Assembly: GCA_019637105.1 (NCBI GenBank)
Contig: JAHBWF010000017.1
Location: forward strand, 1-64,000
DNA: 64,000 nucleotides
Direction: 5' to 3'
From: Labilithrix sp.
Lineage (GTDB): Bacteria; Myxococcota_A; Polyangia; Polyangiales; Polyangiaceae
Below the pieces are notes generated by a model. It did not search any database. It was given only the letters and a program-made list of their open reading frames with translations, and had not been told where the DNA came from. The position numbers and the translations under genes are program-made. Numbering within the stretch: position 1 is the first letter of the stretch; each line of letters opens with the position of its first letter. Shown piece after piece: positions 19,392-28,218 of this stretch.

Positions 19392-20999
19392 TCAGAACGG
19401 TCCCACCCGAGGGGCCGACCAGCCGACGATCGAGGAGGCCCGTCGTGGCGCCGCGCTCGCGACCTCGGAGAGCAGGTCCCCCGTCAGGTGCGAGAGCGCC
19501 AGGCGCGCCTCGACGCGATCCGCGCGCGCGCGCGCCAGGCGCTTGGCCGCGGATTGGACGGAGTCCTGCGACTGGATGACCTGAAGCGCGGTCCCGCTGC
19601 CCGTCTTGAACCGCTCCTTCTCCGCGTCGAGCTGCGCCTCGGCGTACCTCACGCTCTCCGACGCGAGCTCGACGCGGCGTCGGGCGAGCTCGTGTTTGTG
19701 CCGAGCGCTCGACACGTCGCTCGCGACCGACTGTTTGGCCGCGGTGAGCTCGCTCTCCGCGCTCTCGGTGGTCGCGCGCGCGCGATCCGCTTCGCCGCGC
19801 GCGCGCGTCGCCGTCAGCGGCAGCTCGAGCGTCAAGCCCACGTGCGCGCTGAGCGCTCCGAGCCCGGCGAGCTGCGTGAACGCGCTCGGGACGTCGTCGT
19901 TCCCGAGGCCCTGGGCCTGGACGTAGGCGTCCAGGTCCAGGCGCGCCCGATAGGGATCCGCCGCCGTGCGCTCCTTGACCGCGGCGAGCTCCACGGCGGC
20001 TCGCTTGGCGCCCACGTCGGGCGAGCTCGCGAGCGCGCGCGCGACGAGCGCGTCCGTCTCGCCGGCGGGCGCGTCGACCGTGTCGGGGGGCGCGACGTCG
20101 ACGATCTCGAGGTCGTCGCCGCCGGCGTCGCGGCCGAGCAGGCGGGCGAGGTCGTTCGCGCGCGTCCGCCGATCGAGCTCGGACTGCATCACGGTCTCCT
20201 CCTTCGACGCGAGCTGCGTCTCGAACGTGAGCACGTCGGCCCTCGCGAGCGAGCCGGTCGCCGTCCGCGCCAGCGCGTCGTCGCGCTGCGCGAGGGCGAC
20301 GTCGCGCGCCGCGCGATCCACCGCCAGGGCCGCCGACGCGTACCAGAGCTCCCAGTACGCCGAGAGGGCGTCACGCGCGAGGGTGCTCGCCTGGCGATCG
20401 CGCTCGCGGTCGGCGACGCTGCGCTGGGCGAGCGCCTGATCGTACGCGGCCATGACGACGTCCCGGCCCGCGCCGCGGAGGAGAGGCTGCGTCACACCGG
20501 CCTTCGCCGAGAACAGGTAACCGGGGCCGAGCGTCAGGACGAGCGGCGTCGTCCCGCTCTGCGCGGAGCCCAGGAAGATCGGCGATCCCATGCGAGACCA
20601 GGTCGAGCCCACGGTGCCGTAGATCTCCGTGCCCAGCGACAGCGTCTTGCTCAGGGTGGCCTCGGCCTGGACGGTCTCGGACGATCCGACGAGCACGCCG
20701 TTCGTCGACAGCGACGGGTTGCGCGTGCGCGTGCCGCCGAGGGTGACCTTGAGCGTCGGATCGTAGCGAGCGGACTCGCTGTCGACCGACGCCCGTGCGG
20801 CCGCGACCCCCTGAACGGTCGCCCGGAGGGTCGGGTTCTTCTCGACCACCTGCCGGATCACGTCGCTCGGCGTGAGCGACTCGGCGCGGGCGTCCGCCGA
20901 GGGCGCGGCGAGGGCCGCCAGGAAGGCGAGGGCGACCCGTCGCGAGCGCCTCGCGCCTCGGCGCCGCGCGCGCGACGCCTCGCGTCCGCGCTCACTCAT
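19392..20999 (-). CDS. TolC-family outer-membrane efflux protein
   Basis: 535 residues with signal peptide ending near ADARAES. Two repeated TolC/OEP halves: long helices with DVIRQVVEKNPTLRATVQGVAAARASVDSESARYDPTL near the N-terminus and ...KERFKTGSGTALQVIQSQDSVQSAAKRLARARADRVEARLALSHLTGDLL at the C-terminus, the usual OEP ending. It forms the outer-membrane exit duct for the efflux system encoded upstream. Its start lies inside the end of the permease gene (8-base overlap, 20992-20999), the last gene of a four-gene operon. Confidence 0.92.
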   Translation of the reverse strand: MSERGREASRARRRGARRSRRVALAFLAALAAPSADARAESLTPSDVIRQVVEKNPTLRATVQGVAAARASVDSESARYDPTLKVTLGGTRTRNPSLSTNGVLVGSSETVQAEATLSKTLSLGTEIYGTVGSTWSRMGSPIFLGSAQSGTTPLVLTLGPGYLFSAKAGVTQPLLRGAGRDVVMAAYDQALAQRSVADRERDRQASTLARDALSAYWELWYASAALAVDRAARDVALAQRDDALARTATGSLARADVLTFETQLASKEETVMQSELDRRTRANDLARLLGRDAGGDDLEIVDVAPPDTVDAPAGETDALVARALASSPDVGAKRAAVELAAVKERTAADPYRARLDLDAYVQAQGLGNDDVPSAFTQLAGLGALSAHVGLTLELPLTATRARGEADRARATTESAESELTAAKQSVASDVSSARHKHELARRRVELASESVRYAEAQLDAEKERFKTGSGTALQVIQSQDSVQSAAKRLARARADRVEARLALSHLTGDLLSEVASAAPRRASSIVGWSAPRVGPF

Positions 21000-22197
21000 G
21001 GCGGAGCGCCTCCGTGGGGACGAGGCGCGCCGCGCGCCGCGCGGGCAAGAACCCGAAGACGAGGCCGACCGTCACGGAGAACCCGAACGCGACGAGCACG
21101 ACGACGGGCGAGAACGCGAACGGGAGCCCGGACAGGCGCGTCGCGACGTAGGAGCCGCCGAGCCCGAGGACGATGCCGACCGTACCGCCGCAGAGCGAGA
21201 GCACCGCGGCTTCGATCAAGAAGTGCGTCAAGAGCTCGACGCTGCGCGCGCCGACGGCGAGCCGAATGCCGATCTCGCGCGTCCGCTCCGTCACCGCGAC
21301 GAGCATGATGTTCATGATCCCGACGCCTCCGACGAGGAGGCTGACGGCCGCGACGCCGCCGAGGAGCGCCGTCAGCGTGGTCGTCACGCTCGACAGCGCC
21401 GTCGCGATCTCCTTCATGTCGCGGACGTCGAAGTCGTCCTCGGCGCCGGGCTGGACGTGGCGGCGCTCGCGCATCAGCGCCTGGACCTGACGGACGACCG
21501 AGGCGGTGGAGCGCCTGCCGTCGACGGACATCATCACCATGCCGACGTCCTTGTTCCCCGCGATGCGCCGCTGGAACGTGGCGAGCGGCACGAGGACGAA
21601 GTCGTCCTGATCCTGTCCGAACGTCGACTTCCCCTTGGAGACGGTCACGCCGATCACGGTGCAGGATGTCTTGCCGACGCGGATCGTCGCGTCGAGCGGG
21701 TTGCCCTTGCCGAACAGCTCCGCCGCCGTCGTGCTGCCGAGGATGCACGACGACGAGGCGCCGGCGACCTCGGTCTCGCTGAACGCGCGCCCCCGCGCCA
21801 TCTTCCAGCCTCGCACGGCCAGGAAGTCGTTCGTCGAGCCGGTCACCTGAGCGGAGTGGTTCTTGCTGCCGAAGACGACGAGCTCGGTGCGCGACGCCGT
21901 CGGCGCGACGGCGGCGAGCCCGGCGATCTCGCGCTCGAGCGCCGCGACGTCGGCCATCGTGAGCGGCGTCGCGCTCGAAGCGACCGGCCCGCGCCGCATG
22001 CTGCCGGGAGAGAGCATCAGCATGTTGTTGCCGAGCGCCGCGACGTCGCTCGTGACCTTCTTGGTCGCGGAGTCGCCGAGCGTGACCGTCGCGATGACCG
22101 CCGCGACCCCGATGACGATCCCCAGCGCGGTGAGGAGCGAGCGCCCGGCGTTTCGCCTGATCTCGACGAGGGCCATGAAGACCGCGCTAAGCAACAT
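20992..22197 (-). CDS. MacB-type ABC transporter permease (FtsX domain)
   Basis: 401 residues without an ATPase domain. TM1 lies near residues 20-42 (LLTALGIVIGVAAVIATVTLG), then a large periplasmic MacB-type core domain, then three C-terminal helices with the FtsX signature (VGGVGIMNIMLVAVTERTREIGIRLAVGAR). It corresponds to the membrane half of MacB; the ATPase is a separate gene immediately upstream, overlapping by 11 bases. Mechanotransmission of substrate from the periplasm through the MacA-like adaptor and TolC-like duct is the established mechanism for this class. Confidence 0.94.
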   Translation of the reverse strand: MLLSAVFMALVEIRRNAGRSLLTALGIVIGVAAVIATVTLGDSATKKVTSDVAALGNNMLMLSPGSMRRGPVASSATPLTMADVAALEREIAGLAAVAPTASRTELVVFGSKNHSAQVTGSTNDFLAVRGWKMARGRAFSETEVAGASSSCILGSTTAAELFGKGNPLDATIRVGKTSCTVIGVTVSKGKSTFGQDQDDFVLVPLATFQRRIAGNKDVGMVMMSVDGRRSTASVVRQVQALMRERRHVQPGAEDDFDVRDMKEIATALSSVTTTLTALLGGVAAVSLLVGGVGIMNIMLVAVTERTREIGIRLAVGARSVELLTHFLIEAAVLSLCGGTVGIVLGLGGSYVATRLSGLPFAFSPVVVLVAFGFSVTVGLVFGFLPARRAARLVPTEALRHE

Positions 22198-22924
22198 CGA
22201 CGTCCCCTCCTCGCGTGAGGTAGTCGCGTGACACGCGCCCGTCGCGGAACTCGACGACGCGGCTGGCGCGGGCGGCCATCTCCGGCTCGTGCGTCACCAT
22301 CGCGATGGTGAGCCCGCGCTCGCGGTTCAGCTCCACGAGCAGTCGGAGGATGTCGAGCTTGCGCGCCTCGTCGAGGTTGCCCGTCGGCTCGTCGGCGAGC
22401 AAAAGGAGAGGATCGGTGACGAGGGCGCGCGCGATGGCGACGCGCTGCTGCTGCCCGCCGGAGAGCTCCGCGGGCGTGTGGTCCTCGCGATCCGAGAGCC
22501 CCACGACCCGCAGCGCCTCGCGGGCGCGCTCGCGGCGCTCCTTGCGCGGCACGCGGCGGTAGATCAGCGGCAGCTCCACGTTCTGCAGCGCCGACGTGCG
22601 CTTGAGGAGGTTGAAGCCCTGGAAGACGAAGCCGAGGTAGTGTCGGCGGAGGAGCGCGAGCTGGTCGGCGTCCAGGCCGCCGACGTCGACGCCGCAGAAC
22701 CGGTACGTCCCGGCGGTCGGCACGTCGAGCGCCCCGATGAGGTTCATGCAGGTGCTCTTGCCGGAGCCGCTCGCGCCCATGATCGCGACGAACTCGCCGT
22801 CGTCGATGTCGAGGTCGACGCCGCCGAGCGCGGCGACGGCGGCGTCGCCCTCCCCGTACACGCGCGTGACGCCGCGGAGGGAGACGACGGGCGGGGCCGC
22901 GCCGCCGGCGGGGGCGTCGCTCAC
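22187..22924 (-). CDS. ABC transporter ATP-binding protein (MacB/LolD type)
   Basis: 245 residues from GTG 22924, which overlaps the adaptor stop (22921-22924). Walker [11 protein letters not shown]-loop VFQGFNLL, signature LSGGQQQR, Walker [14 protein letters not shown] and the H-loop THEPEM are all intact. It belongs to the LolD/MacB/FtsE class and pairs with the permease that begins inside its 3' end. The four overlapping genes form one efflux operon. Confidence 0.95.
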   Translation of the reverse strand: MSDAPAGGAAPPVVSLRGVTRVYGEGDAAVAALGGVDLDIDDGEFVAIMGASGSGKSTCMNLIGALDVPTAGTYRFCGVDVGGLDADQLALLRRHYLGFVFQGFNLLKRTSALQNVELPLIYRRVPRKERRERAREALRVVGLSDREDHTPAELSGGQQQRVAIARALVTDPLLLLADEPTGNLDEARKLDILRLLVELNRERGLTIAMVTHEPEMAARASRVVEFRDGRVSRDYLTRGGDVDVA

Positions 22925-24171
22925 TGCGGCTCCTCCACGTCCACGATGACGAGCGATCCGGGGGCGAGCGTCGTCTCGCGGAGCTCGGTGTGGGTCCCGT
23001 CGGTCGCGCCCGTCGCCGCCACGACCGAGGCCGGGCTCGGCCCCGATCCGCCCGGGACGTAGAGGCGCCGTCGGCCCTTCGGCAGCGGCGGCTCCGCGAC
23101 GACCTGGGGGCCCGGCGGCGCGCCCGGCGGGCCGCCCCCGGCGCGGATCGTCGGCTGAAAGCGCAGCGCCGCGTTGGGGACGAGGAGCACGTCCTCGTGC
23201 AGCTCGCTCGTGATCGTCGCCGTGGCCGTCATGCCGGGGCGGAGGAGGCGCTCGGCGTTGTCGACCGTCAGGATCGCCTCGTACGACACGACGTTCGAGG
23301 TGGTCTTCGCCTCGTTGCGGACGCTGCGGACCTTCGACGTGAAGACGCGGTCGGGGTAGGCGTCGACCCGGAACTCGGCGGTGAGGCCCTCGCTCACGCG
23401 TCCGACGTCCGACTCGTCGACGTCGACCTTCAGCTCGAGCGACGTGAGGTCCGTGGCGAGCTTGAAGAGGACCGGCGTCTGGAAGCTCGCGGCCACGGTC
23501 TGCCCGGGCTCGACGGATCGTGAGAGCACCACGCCGTCGATCGGCGAGACGATCTTGGTCCTCGAGAGCTTCCAGCTCGACGAGCTCACGGCGGCCGCCG
23601 AGAGCGCCGCGCTCGCCTTCGCGCTCGCCACGGCGGCGATCGCGCGGGCGTGCGCGGCCTCCGCCGCCTCGAGCTGCTTCGGCGCGACGAGGCCCCTGTC
23701 GACCTCGGTCGCCGTCCGGTCGAGCGCCTGCTTCGCTTCGACGAGCGTGGCCTCGGCGGTCGCGACCGCCGCCTGGTTGACCTTGAGCTGCGCGGCCGCT
23801 TGCGTCGCCTCGGCCTGGAGCTGCATCGGATCGATCTCCGTGAGCACCTGGCCCTTCTTGACGGGCTCGTTGTAGTCGACGTAGACGGCCTGGACGCGGC
23901 CCGACACCTCCGAGCCGACCTCGACCGCGCCGAGCGCGGCGAGCGTGCCGGTCGCGGTCACCGTCACCCGCAGATCGCCCCGCACGATCTCGGCGGTCAC
24001 GTACCGCGGCGCGTCGTCGGCGCGCGCGTGCTTGAGCGCCGCTCGACCGGCCAGGGCGACGACCACCGCCGACAGCGCCAGCCCCGCCGCCCTGCGCGCC
24101 CACCGACCGCTCACCGTGCGCTTCGAGCCGATCGTCCTGGCGACGTCCTCCGTCGCGGTAGCGTTCCTCAC
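22921..24171 (-). CDS. MacA-like periplasmic adaptor (HlyD/RND membrane-fusion protein)
   Basis: 416 residues: N-terminal anchor helix (about 28-46), barrel-sandwich half-motif VTATGTLAALGAVEVGSEVSGRVQAVYVDYNEPVKKGQVL, a long Ala/Gln-rich alpha-hairpin (about 115-200), the second lipoyl half KIVSPIDGVVLSRSVEPGQTVAASFQTPVLFKLATD, a beta-barrel and a C-terminal domain with a Gly/Pro-rich insertion (AGGGPPGAPPGP). It connects the permease to the TolC-like duct. First gene of the efflux operon; the promoter should lie in the 170 bases before 24342. Confidence 0.93.
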   Translation of the reverse strand: MRNATATEDVARTIGSKRTVSGRWARRAAGLALSAVVVALAGRAALKHARADDAPRYVTAEIVRGDLRVTVTATGTLAALGAVEVGSEVSGRVQAVYVDYNEPVKKGQVLTEIDPMQLQAEATQAAAQLKVNQAAVATAEATLVEAKQALDRTATEVDRGLVAPKQLEAAEAAHARAIAAVASAKASAALSAAAVSSSSWKLSRTKIVSPIDGVVLSRSVEPGQTVAASFQTPVLFKLATDLTSLELKVDVDESDVGRVSEGLTAEFRVDAYPDRVFTSKVRSVRNEAKTTSNVVSYEAILTVDNAERLLRPGMTATATITSELHEDVLLVPNAALRFQPTIRAGGGPPGAPPGPQVVAEPPLPKGRRRLYVPGGSGPSPASVVAATGATDGTHTELRETTLAPGSLVIVDVEEPQ

Positions 24172-24341
24172 GCGCCCAGTGTGGTGGCCGTTCGTCAGCC
24201 GTTCGCGTGGGGATTGTTGCGAATTGTTAGCCGCCCGAGACGCGGCGAACGGGGCCTGCCGCCCGCCGTCTCCCTCGCGGACCGGCGCCGGGCGCTTTTT
24301 CGCGAACGTCGAGGGGCGAGGCGCCGTAGCCTGAGCGTCCC

Positions 24342-25271
24342 ATGCCTGCGCGCAGCCCGACGAAGTCGTTCACCTACACGCTCCTCGGCGCCGGACCGAA
24401 CAAGGCGCATCCCTACATCGAGCTCCCGTTCGACAGCGTCGCCTTCTTCGGGGCGAGGGCGCGCGTGCCCGTCGTCGTGACCATCCACGGCGTCGCGATG
24501 TCGATGTCGCTCGCCCCGATGGGCGGGCGCCACGTCCTCGGCTTCCGGCGCGAGCTGGCCGAGAAGGCGAGGATCCGCGTCGGAGACACGGTGCGCGTCA
24601 CGATCGCGAAGGACGACGCGCCGCGCACCGTCACGGCGCCGCCCGAGCTGGCGGAGGCGCTGCGCAGGAACGCGGCCGCGAAGAGAGCCTGGTCCGCGCT
24701 CGCGTACTCGCATCAGCGCGAGCACGCCGAGGCGATCCTCGCGGCGAAGAAGCCGGAGACGCGGGCGCGCCGCGTGGAGAAGACGCTCGCGATGCTCGTG
24801 TCGACGGGCAAGCCCGCGCGCCCCGCGCCGAGCACCAAGCCCCTGGCCGAGCGCCTCCGGCTGGCGCCGCACGCGACCGTCGCGCTCCTCGCCGCGCCGA
24901 AGGGGTTCTCGCTCGGGACGAAGACGACCGCGTCGCCGAAGCGCGCCGACGCGGTGCTCGCCTTCGCCGCGTCCCGCGCGGCGCTCACCGCGCTGCTGCC
25001 GAAGGTCGTGTCGGTCGCCGGATCGACGCCGCTCTGGATCGCGTACCCGAAGACGACCTCCGGCGTGAAGACGGATCTCACGCGCGACGTCGGCTGGGAG
25101 GCCGTCGAGCGCGCGGGGCTCCGCGCCGTCACGCAGGTCGCGGTCGACGACACGTGGTCGGCGCTCCGCTTCCGTCCGGCGCGCGGAGCCGCCGCGACGA
25201 CGAAGGCCCGCGCCGCGGCGAAGCCCGGCGCCGGCGCGCGGGCGCGACGGAGCCGATCGCGCTCATCGTGA
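24342..25271 (+). CDS. DUF1905 / YdeI-OmdA / DUF3052-like fusion protein
   Basis: 309 residues in three parts. DUF1905-like beta-barrel (about 8-88: ELPFDSVAFFGARARVPVVVTIHGVAMSMSLAPMGGRHVLGFRRELAEKARIRVGDTVRVTI). Bacteriocin-protection YdeI/OmpD-associated helical domain (about 95-145: PPELAEALRRNAAAKRAWSALAYSHQREHAEAILAAKKPETRARRVEKTL). C-terminal segment (170-285) like DUF3052, with PLWIAYPKTTSG and DLTRDVGWEAVERAGLRAVTQVAVDDTWSALRFRP. The tail is Arg/Ala-rich. Proposed roles for YdeI relatives are envelope stress or antimicrobial resistance; the precise function is unknown. The three-part fusion is unusual. Confidence 0.8.
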   Translation: MPARSPTKSFTYTLLGAGPNKAHPYIELPFDSVAFFGARARVPVVVTIHGVAMSMSLAPMGGRHVLGFRRELAEKARIRVGDTVRVTIAKDDAPRTVTAPPELAEALRRNAAAKRAWSALAYSHQREHAEAILAAKKPETRARRVEKTLAMLVSTGKPARPAPSTKPLAERLRLAPHATVALLAAPKGFSLGTKTTASPKRADAVLAFAASRAALTALLPKVVSVAGSTPLWIAYPKTTSGVKTDLTRDVGWEAVERAGLRAVTQVAVDDTWSALRFRPARGAAATTKARAAAKPGAGARARRSRSRSS

Positions 25272-25402
25272 GCGCGCGTCGAGCCCGCCTCGCCGAGCCT
25301 GCGGACGATCGCGTCGCAGCGCGGAGGAGGCCGTGTCACCCGAACGCAGGCGTCGGGTCGATCGCCTCGGGCGGAGCCGGGAGGCCGTCGTAGAATGCCG
25401 GC

Positions 25403-25990
25403 ATGAACGGCCAGCTCTCCGCGCACACCCGCCGTACGTTCTCCCCGTCGCTCTTCCTCCTCGCCGCGGCGCTCTCTCTGGGAGGCGCGGCGTGCTCCGA
25501 CGACGAGACCACCCCGTCCAGCACGAGCGGCTCGAGCTCCGGGACGTCGGGCACGCCGGACGACTCGGGCAGCTCGGGGAGCTCCGGGAGCTCGGGCTCG
25601 TCCGGCAGCTCGGGCTCGTCCGGGACGACGAGCTCGAAGAACGACGTCGACCTCACGTTCACGGGCGACATCACCGTCACGTTGAAGGGGAAGGCCGGTA
25701 CGTGCGGCGGCGTCTCCGGCGGCGCGTCGTTCCAGGTCCGCTCGGAGGAGCTCGGCGTCGATCCGCCGTTCGAGCTCTCCGTCGTGATCCTCGGCGAGGA
25801 GGACTGGGCCGAGCCCCCCACGGTGCTCAACGTCACGAGCGGCGACCGGGCGAGCTACGTATGGAACAAGACGGCGGGCACGGTCGTCGCGCAGCGCGAT
25901 GGGTCGCGCGTGGAGTTCGACGTCGAGCTCGGCCGCGTCGCCGCCGCCGGCAGCGTCACGATCAAGGGCTCGATCGTCTGCAACGACTGA
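25403..25990 (+). CDS. Small lipoprotein with Gly/Ser linker
   Basis: 195 residues. Lipobox GGAAC (lipid Cys at about 31) followed by a roughly 45-residue linker made of Ser-Gly and Ser-Ser-Gly repeats, then a 115-residue beta-rich domain (DVDLTFTGDITVTLKGKAGTCGG...VWNKTAGTVVAQRDGSRVEFDVELGRVAAAGSVTIKGSIVCND) with two Cys that could form a disulfide. I do not recognise the domain. The last codons (CND-stop) form part of the first unit of the downstream tandem repeat, so the repeat array has grown out of, or into, the 3' end of this gene. Confidence 0.78.
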   Translation: MNGQLSAHTRRTFSPSLFLLAAALSLGGAACSDDETTPSSTSGSSSGTSGTPDDSGSSGSSGSSGSSGSSGSSGTTSSKNDVDLTFTGDITVTLKGKAGTCGGVSGGASFQVRSEELGVDPPFELSVVILGEEDWAEPPTVLNVTSGDRASYVWNKTAGTVVAQRDGSRVEFDVELGRVAAAGSVTIKGSIVCND

Positions 25991-26161
25991 CGCGCGCCGA
26001 CCGCGGGGCCCGCTGCAACGATGGACGTCGCTGTCCTCCGGGCCGCTGCAACGACGGACGCGCGCCGACCGCGAGCCCGCTGCAACGATGGACGTCGCTG
26101 TCCTCCGGGTCGCTGCAACGACGGACGCGCGCCGACCCGGCGCCCGCTGCAACGATGGACG
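25977..26161. repeat. Alternating 33/34-bp tandem repeat
   Basis: Two related half-units alternate. Both begin with GCTGCAACGAYGGACG: at 26012 and 26079 with T, at 26045 and 26112 with C, then 26146 with T. The T form is followed by TCGCTGTCCTCCGGG, the C form by CGCGCCGACC. Spacing is 33, 34, 33, 34 bases, a 67-bp period overall. A degenerate C-type unit starts at 25977 and contains the stop codon of the preceding gene. The remaining gap to 26283 holds no gene. The 'spacers' are themselves repeated, so this is a minisatellite and not a CRISPR. Confidence 0.9.
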
Positions 26162-26282
26162 TCTGCTGCCCGGGCCCGCGTGCTCCTTCCGGGCGCCGCG
26201 GTCCGTCGCCTGGCCGCGCGGAAGCGGCTCGTCGGCGACGACGTTTCCAGAGCGGCTGCGACAGGTGAGGTACGTTGGGTCG

Positions 26283-26705
26283 ATGGTCCCTCCGACGCGA
26301 AGCACGCGAAGCATGACGGTGGCGCTCGCGCTGATCGCGCTGGCGATCGGATGCGAAAGCGCGCCCCGGCCGCCGAGCGCGCCCGTCGTCCCCGCCGAAT
26401 CGAGCGCCCGCGCCGGGGTCGCCCCCGCGTCGAGCGCGCCGACGTCCGATCCGGCGAGCTCCGCGGGAGGCGCGCCCGCCGCCGAGCGCTCGTGCGACGT
26501 CGGGCTGTGGGACGCCGACGCGCGGACCTGCGCGATCCCGCCTCGAGGCTCGAACGACGCCCCGGGAGGCTGGGCGGGCTGCACGCAAGCGAGCGCGCCT
26601 CAGGGCGGTCCGTGCTTCACCGGGACCCGCTGGGTCAAGGCGGACTGCGAGTGCGTCTGCGACGGCACGACGACGTGGAGCGAGGAAGCTCGCCGCTGCA
26701 TGTGA
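26283..26705 (+). CDS. Small Cys-containing lipoprotein
   Basis: 140 residues from ATG 26283. Arg-containing n-region, hydrophobic core and lipobox LAIGC (lipid Cys at about 24), then an Ala/Pro/Ser-rich linker to about residue 68. The C-terminal 70 residues have seven Cys in a compact pattern (SCDVGLWDADARTCAIPP, GGWAGCTQASAPQGGPCFTGTRWVKADCECVCDG, EEARRCM), suggesting a disulfide-stabilised surface domain. Family not recognised. The upstream 120 bases lie between the repeat array and the start. Confidence 0.72.
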   Translation: MVPPTRSTRSMTVALALIALAIGCESAPRPPSAPVVPAESSARAGVAPASSAPTSDPASSAGGAPAAERSCDVGLWDADARTCAIPPRGSNDAPGGWAGCTQASAPQGGPCFTGTRWVKADCECVCDGTTTWSEEARRCM

Positions 26706-26729
26706 GGGCGCCGGCGCCCCCGCGTCCCT

Positions 26730-27947
26730 TCACGGCGCGGATCGGTTCGCTCCTCCGCGACCCGCCGGCAGCACGCGGACGAGCATCGCGAGGGTCGCGG
26801 CCCCCGCGCCGAGGACGGCCACGCCGGAGAACCCCCACGCGGCGAAGACGCGGCTCGCGGCCGCGGAGCCGCCGGCCATCCCGAGGAACATCGAGCTCAC
26901 GAGGACGGCGTTCGAGCGGCTCCGCGCCGTCGCGTCGAGCCCGTACACGATCGTCTGGTGGGAGATGAGGGACGCGTGGACGCCGAGATCGAACGCGATC
27001 GTGCCGGCGATCAGGACCGGCAGCGACGCGGGCGCGACCGCCATCGACGCGAACGAGGCGATCACGAGCGCGACGCCGCTCCGGATGACGCGCTCCGGTC
27101 CGCGCTTGTCGGCGATCGAGCCCGCGATCGGCGCGACGAGGGCGCCGGCGGCGCCCGCCAGGCCGAACGCCCCCGCGACGGTGCTCCCCATCCGGTGAGG
27201 CGGCTCCGCGAGGGCGAGCGCGAGCGTCGACCAGAACCCGCTGAACGCGACGGCGAGGAGCGCCTGCGCGAGCGCGGCGCGGCGGAGCGGCTCTGCGCGG
27301 AGGAGGCCGAGCGTCGAGCGGAGGAGCGCGCCGTAGGACGCGGTCGCGGTCGGGCGTAGCGTCGGCAGGCGGACGTGAGCGAGCGCCGTCACCGACGCGA
27401 CCGCCGCCGCCGCGCCGAAGTAGACCGCGCGCCAGCCGAGGTGCTCTCCGACGAACCCGCTCACGACGCGCGACAGGAGGATGCCGAGGAGCAGGCCCGT
27501 CATGGCGATCCCGACGATCCTCCCGCGGGCCGTCGGAGGCGCGAGCGCCGCCGCCGCCGGGACGAAGTCCTGGGCGGTCGTCGCGAGCAGACCGACGGCG
27601 AGGCTCGCCGCGGCGAGGAGCGTGATCGACGGCGCGAGCCCGGCGAGCGTCAGGGCGAGCGCGAGCGCCGCCCCTTTGACGACGATGACGCGCCGGAGAT
27701 CGAACCGGTCTCCGAGGGGCGCGAAGAGGAAGATCCCGCTCGCGTAGCCGAGCTGCGTCGACGTAGGGAGCCACCCGACGGCGGCCGGCGTCGCCTCGAG
27801 GTCGCGCGCGATCGCGCCGAGGATGGGCTGGTTGTAGTAGAGGCTCGCCGCCGAGAACCCCGCCCCGACCGCGAGGAGGGCGACGACGGACATCGGCGCG
27901 CCGGCCGGATCGGGGCGCGCCGCCGCGAGCGTCGAAGGCGACGTCAT
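26730..27947 (-). CDS. MFS transporter (DHA1-like)
   Basis: 405 residues, twelve predicted membrane helices. The first half has YYNQPILGAIARDL and the MFS motif between TM2 and TM3 (FAPLGDRFDLRRVI); the second half has the equivalent GSIADKRGPERVI. Length and motifs fit drug/sugar:H+ antiporters of the NepI/AraJ type. Substrate unknown. I took the ATG at 27947; the frame is open further upstream without a good start. It is convergent with the small lipoprotein gene and divergent from the membrane protein at 28196. Confidence 0.9.
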   Translation of the reverse strand: MTSPSTLAAARPDPAGAPMSVVALLAVGAGFSAASLYYNQPILGAIARDLEATPAAVGWLPTSTQLGYASGIFLFAPLGDRFDLRRVIVVKGAALALALTLAGLAPSITLLAAASLAVGLLATTAQDFVPAAAALAPPTARGRIVGIAMTGLLLGILLSRVVSGFVGEHLGWRAVYFGAAAAVASVTALAHVRLPTLRPTATASYGALLRSTLGLLRAEPLRRAALAQALLAVAFSGFWSTLALALAEPPHRMGSTVAGAFGLAGAAGALVAPIAGSIADKRGPERVIRSGVALVIASFASMAVAPASLPVLIAGTIAFDLGVHASLISHQTIVYGLDATARSRSNAVLVSSMFLGMAGGSAAASRVFAAWGFSGVAVLGAGAATLAMLVRVLPAGRGGANRSAP

Positions 27948-28179
27948 GCGCGCGATGATGACAGCGACCGACGGAGCGCGGAAGGAGCATGAAGCTCCGC
28001 CTCCCGCCTGCGCGAGCCGGCCCGCCCGTCCGCGATCGCCCCGAAGACGATCGCCGGACCCACCGACCGCGACCATGCCCTGCGCGACGACCTCGCCGAG
28101 CCGCGGAGTCGCTCGTTCGGGGGCGCGAGCGACTCGAGGGCAGCGCGCGTCGTCGCGGGCTTGCGGCCCGCGCCGCAAC

Positions 28180-28218
28180 CGATACGGTTGGGAGCGTGGG
28201 GAACGTTCAACCGTATCG
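28180..28218. promoter_or_regulatory. Perfect 11-bp inverted repeat flanking the GTG start
   Basis: CGATACGGTTG (28180-28190) and its exact reverse complement CAACCGTATCG (28208-28218) flank a 17-base loop. The loop contains the most plausible start codon (GTG 28196) of the following membrane-protein gene. In DNA this could be an operator for a dimeric regulator. In mRNA it would form a strong stem hiding the start region. It is AT-richer than its surroundings, which argues for selection. Confidence 0.6.

Noticed and set aside
26012-26161. Possible CRISPR array (regular 16-bp repeats every 33-34 bases)
   Set aside because: The intervening segments are themselves repeated in alternation, are too short for spacers, and no cas genes are present. 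It is a tandem minisatellite.
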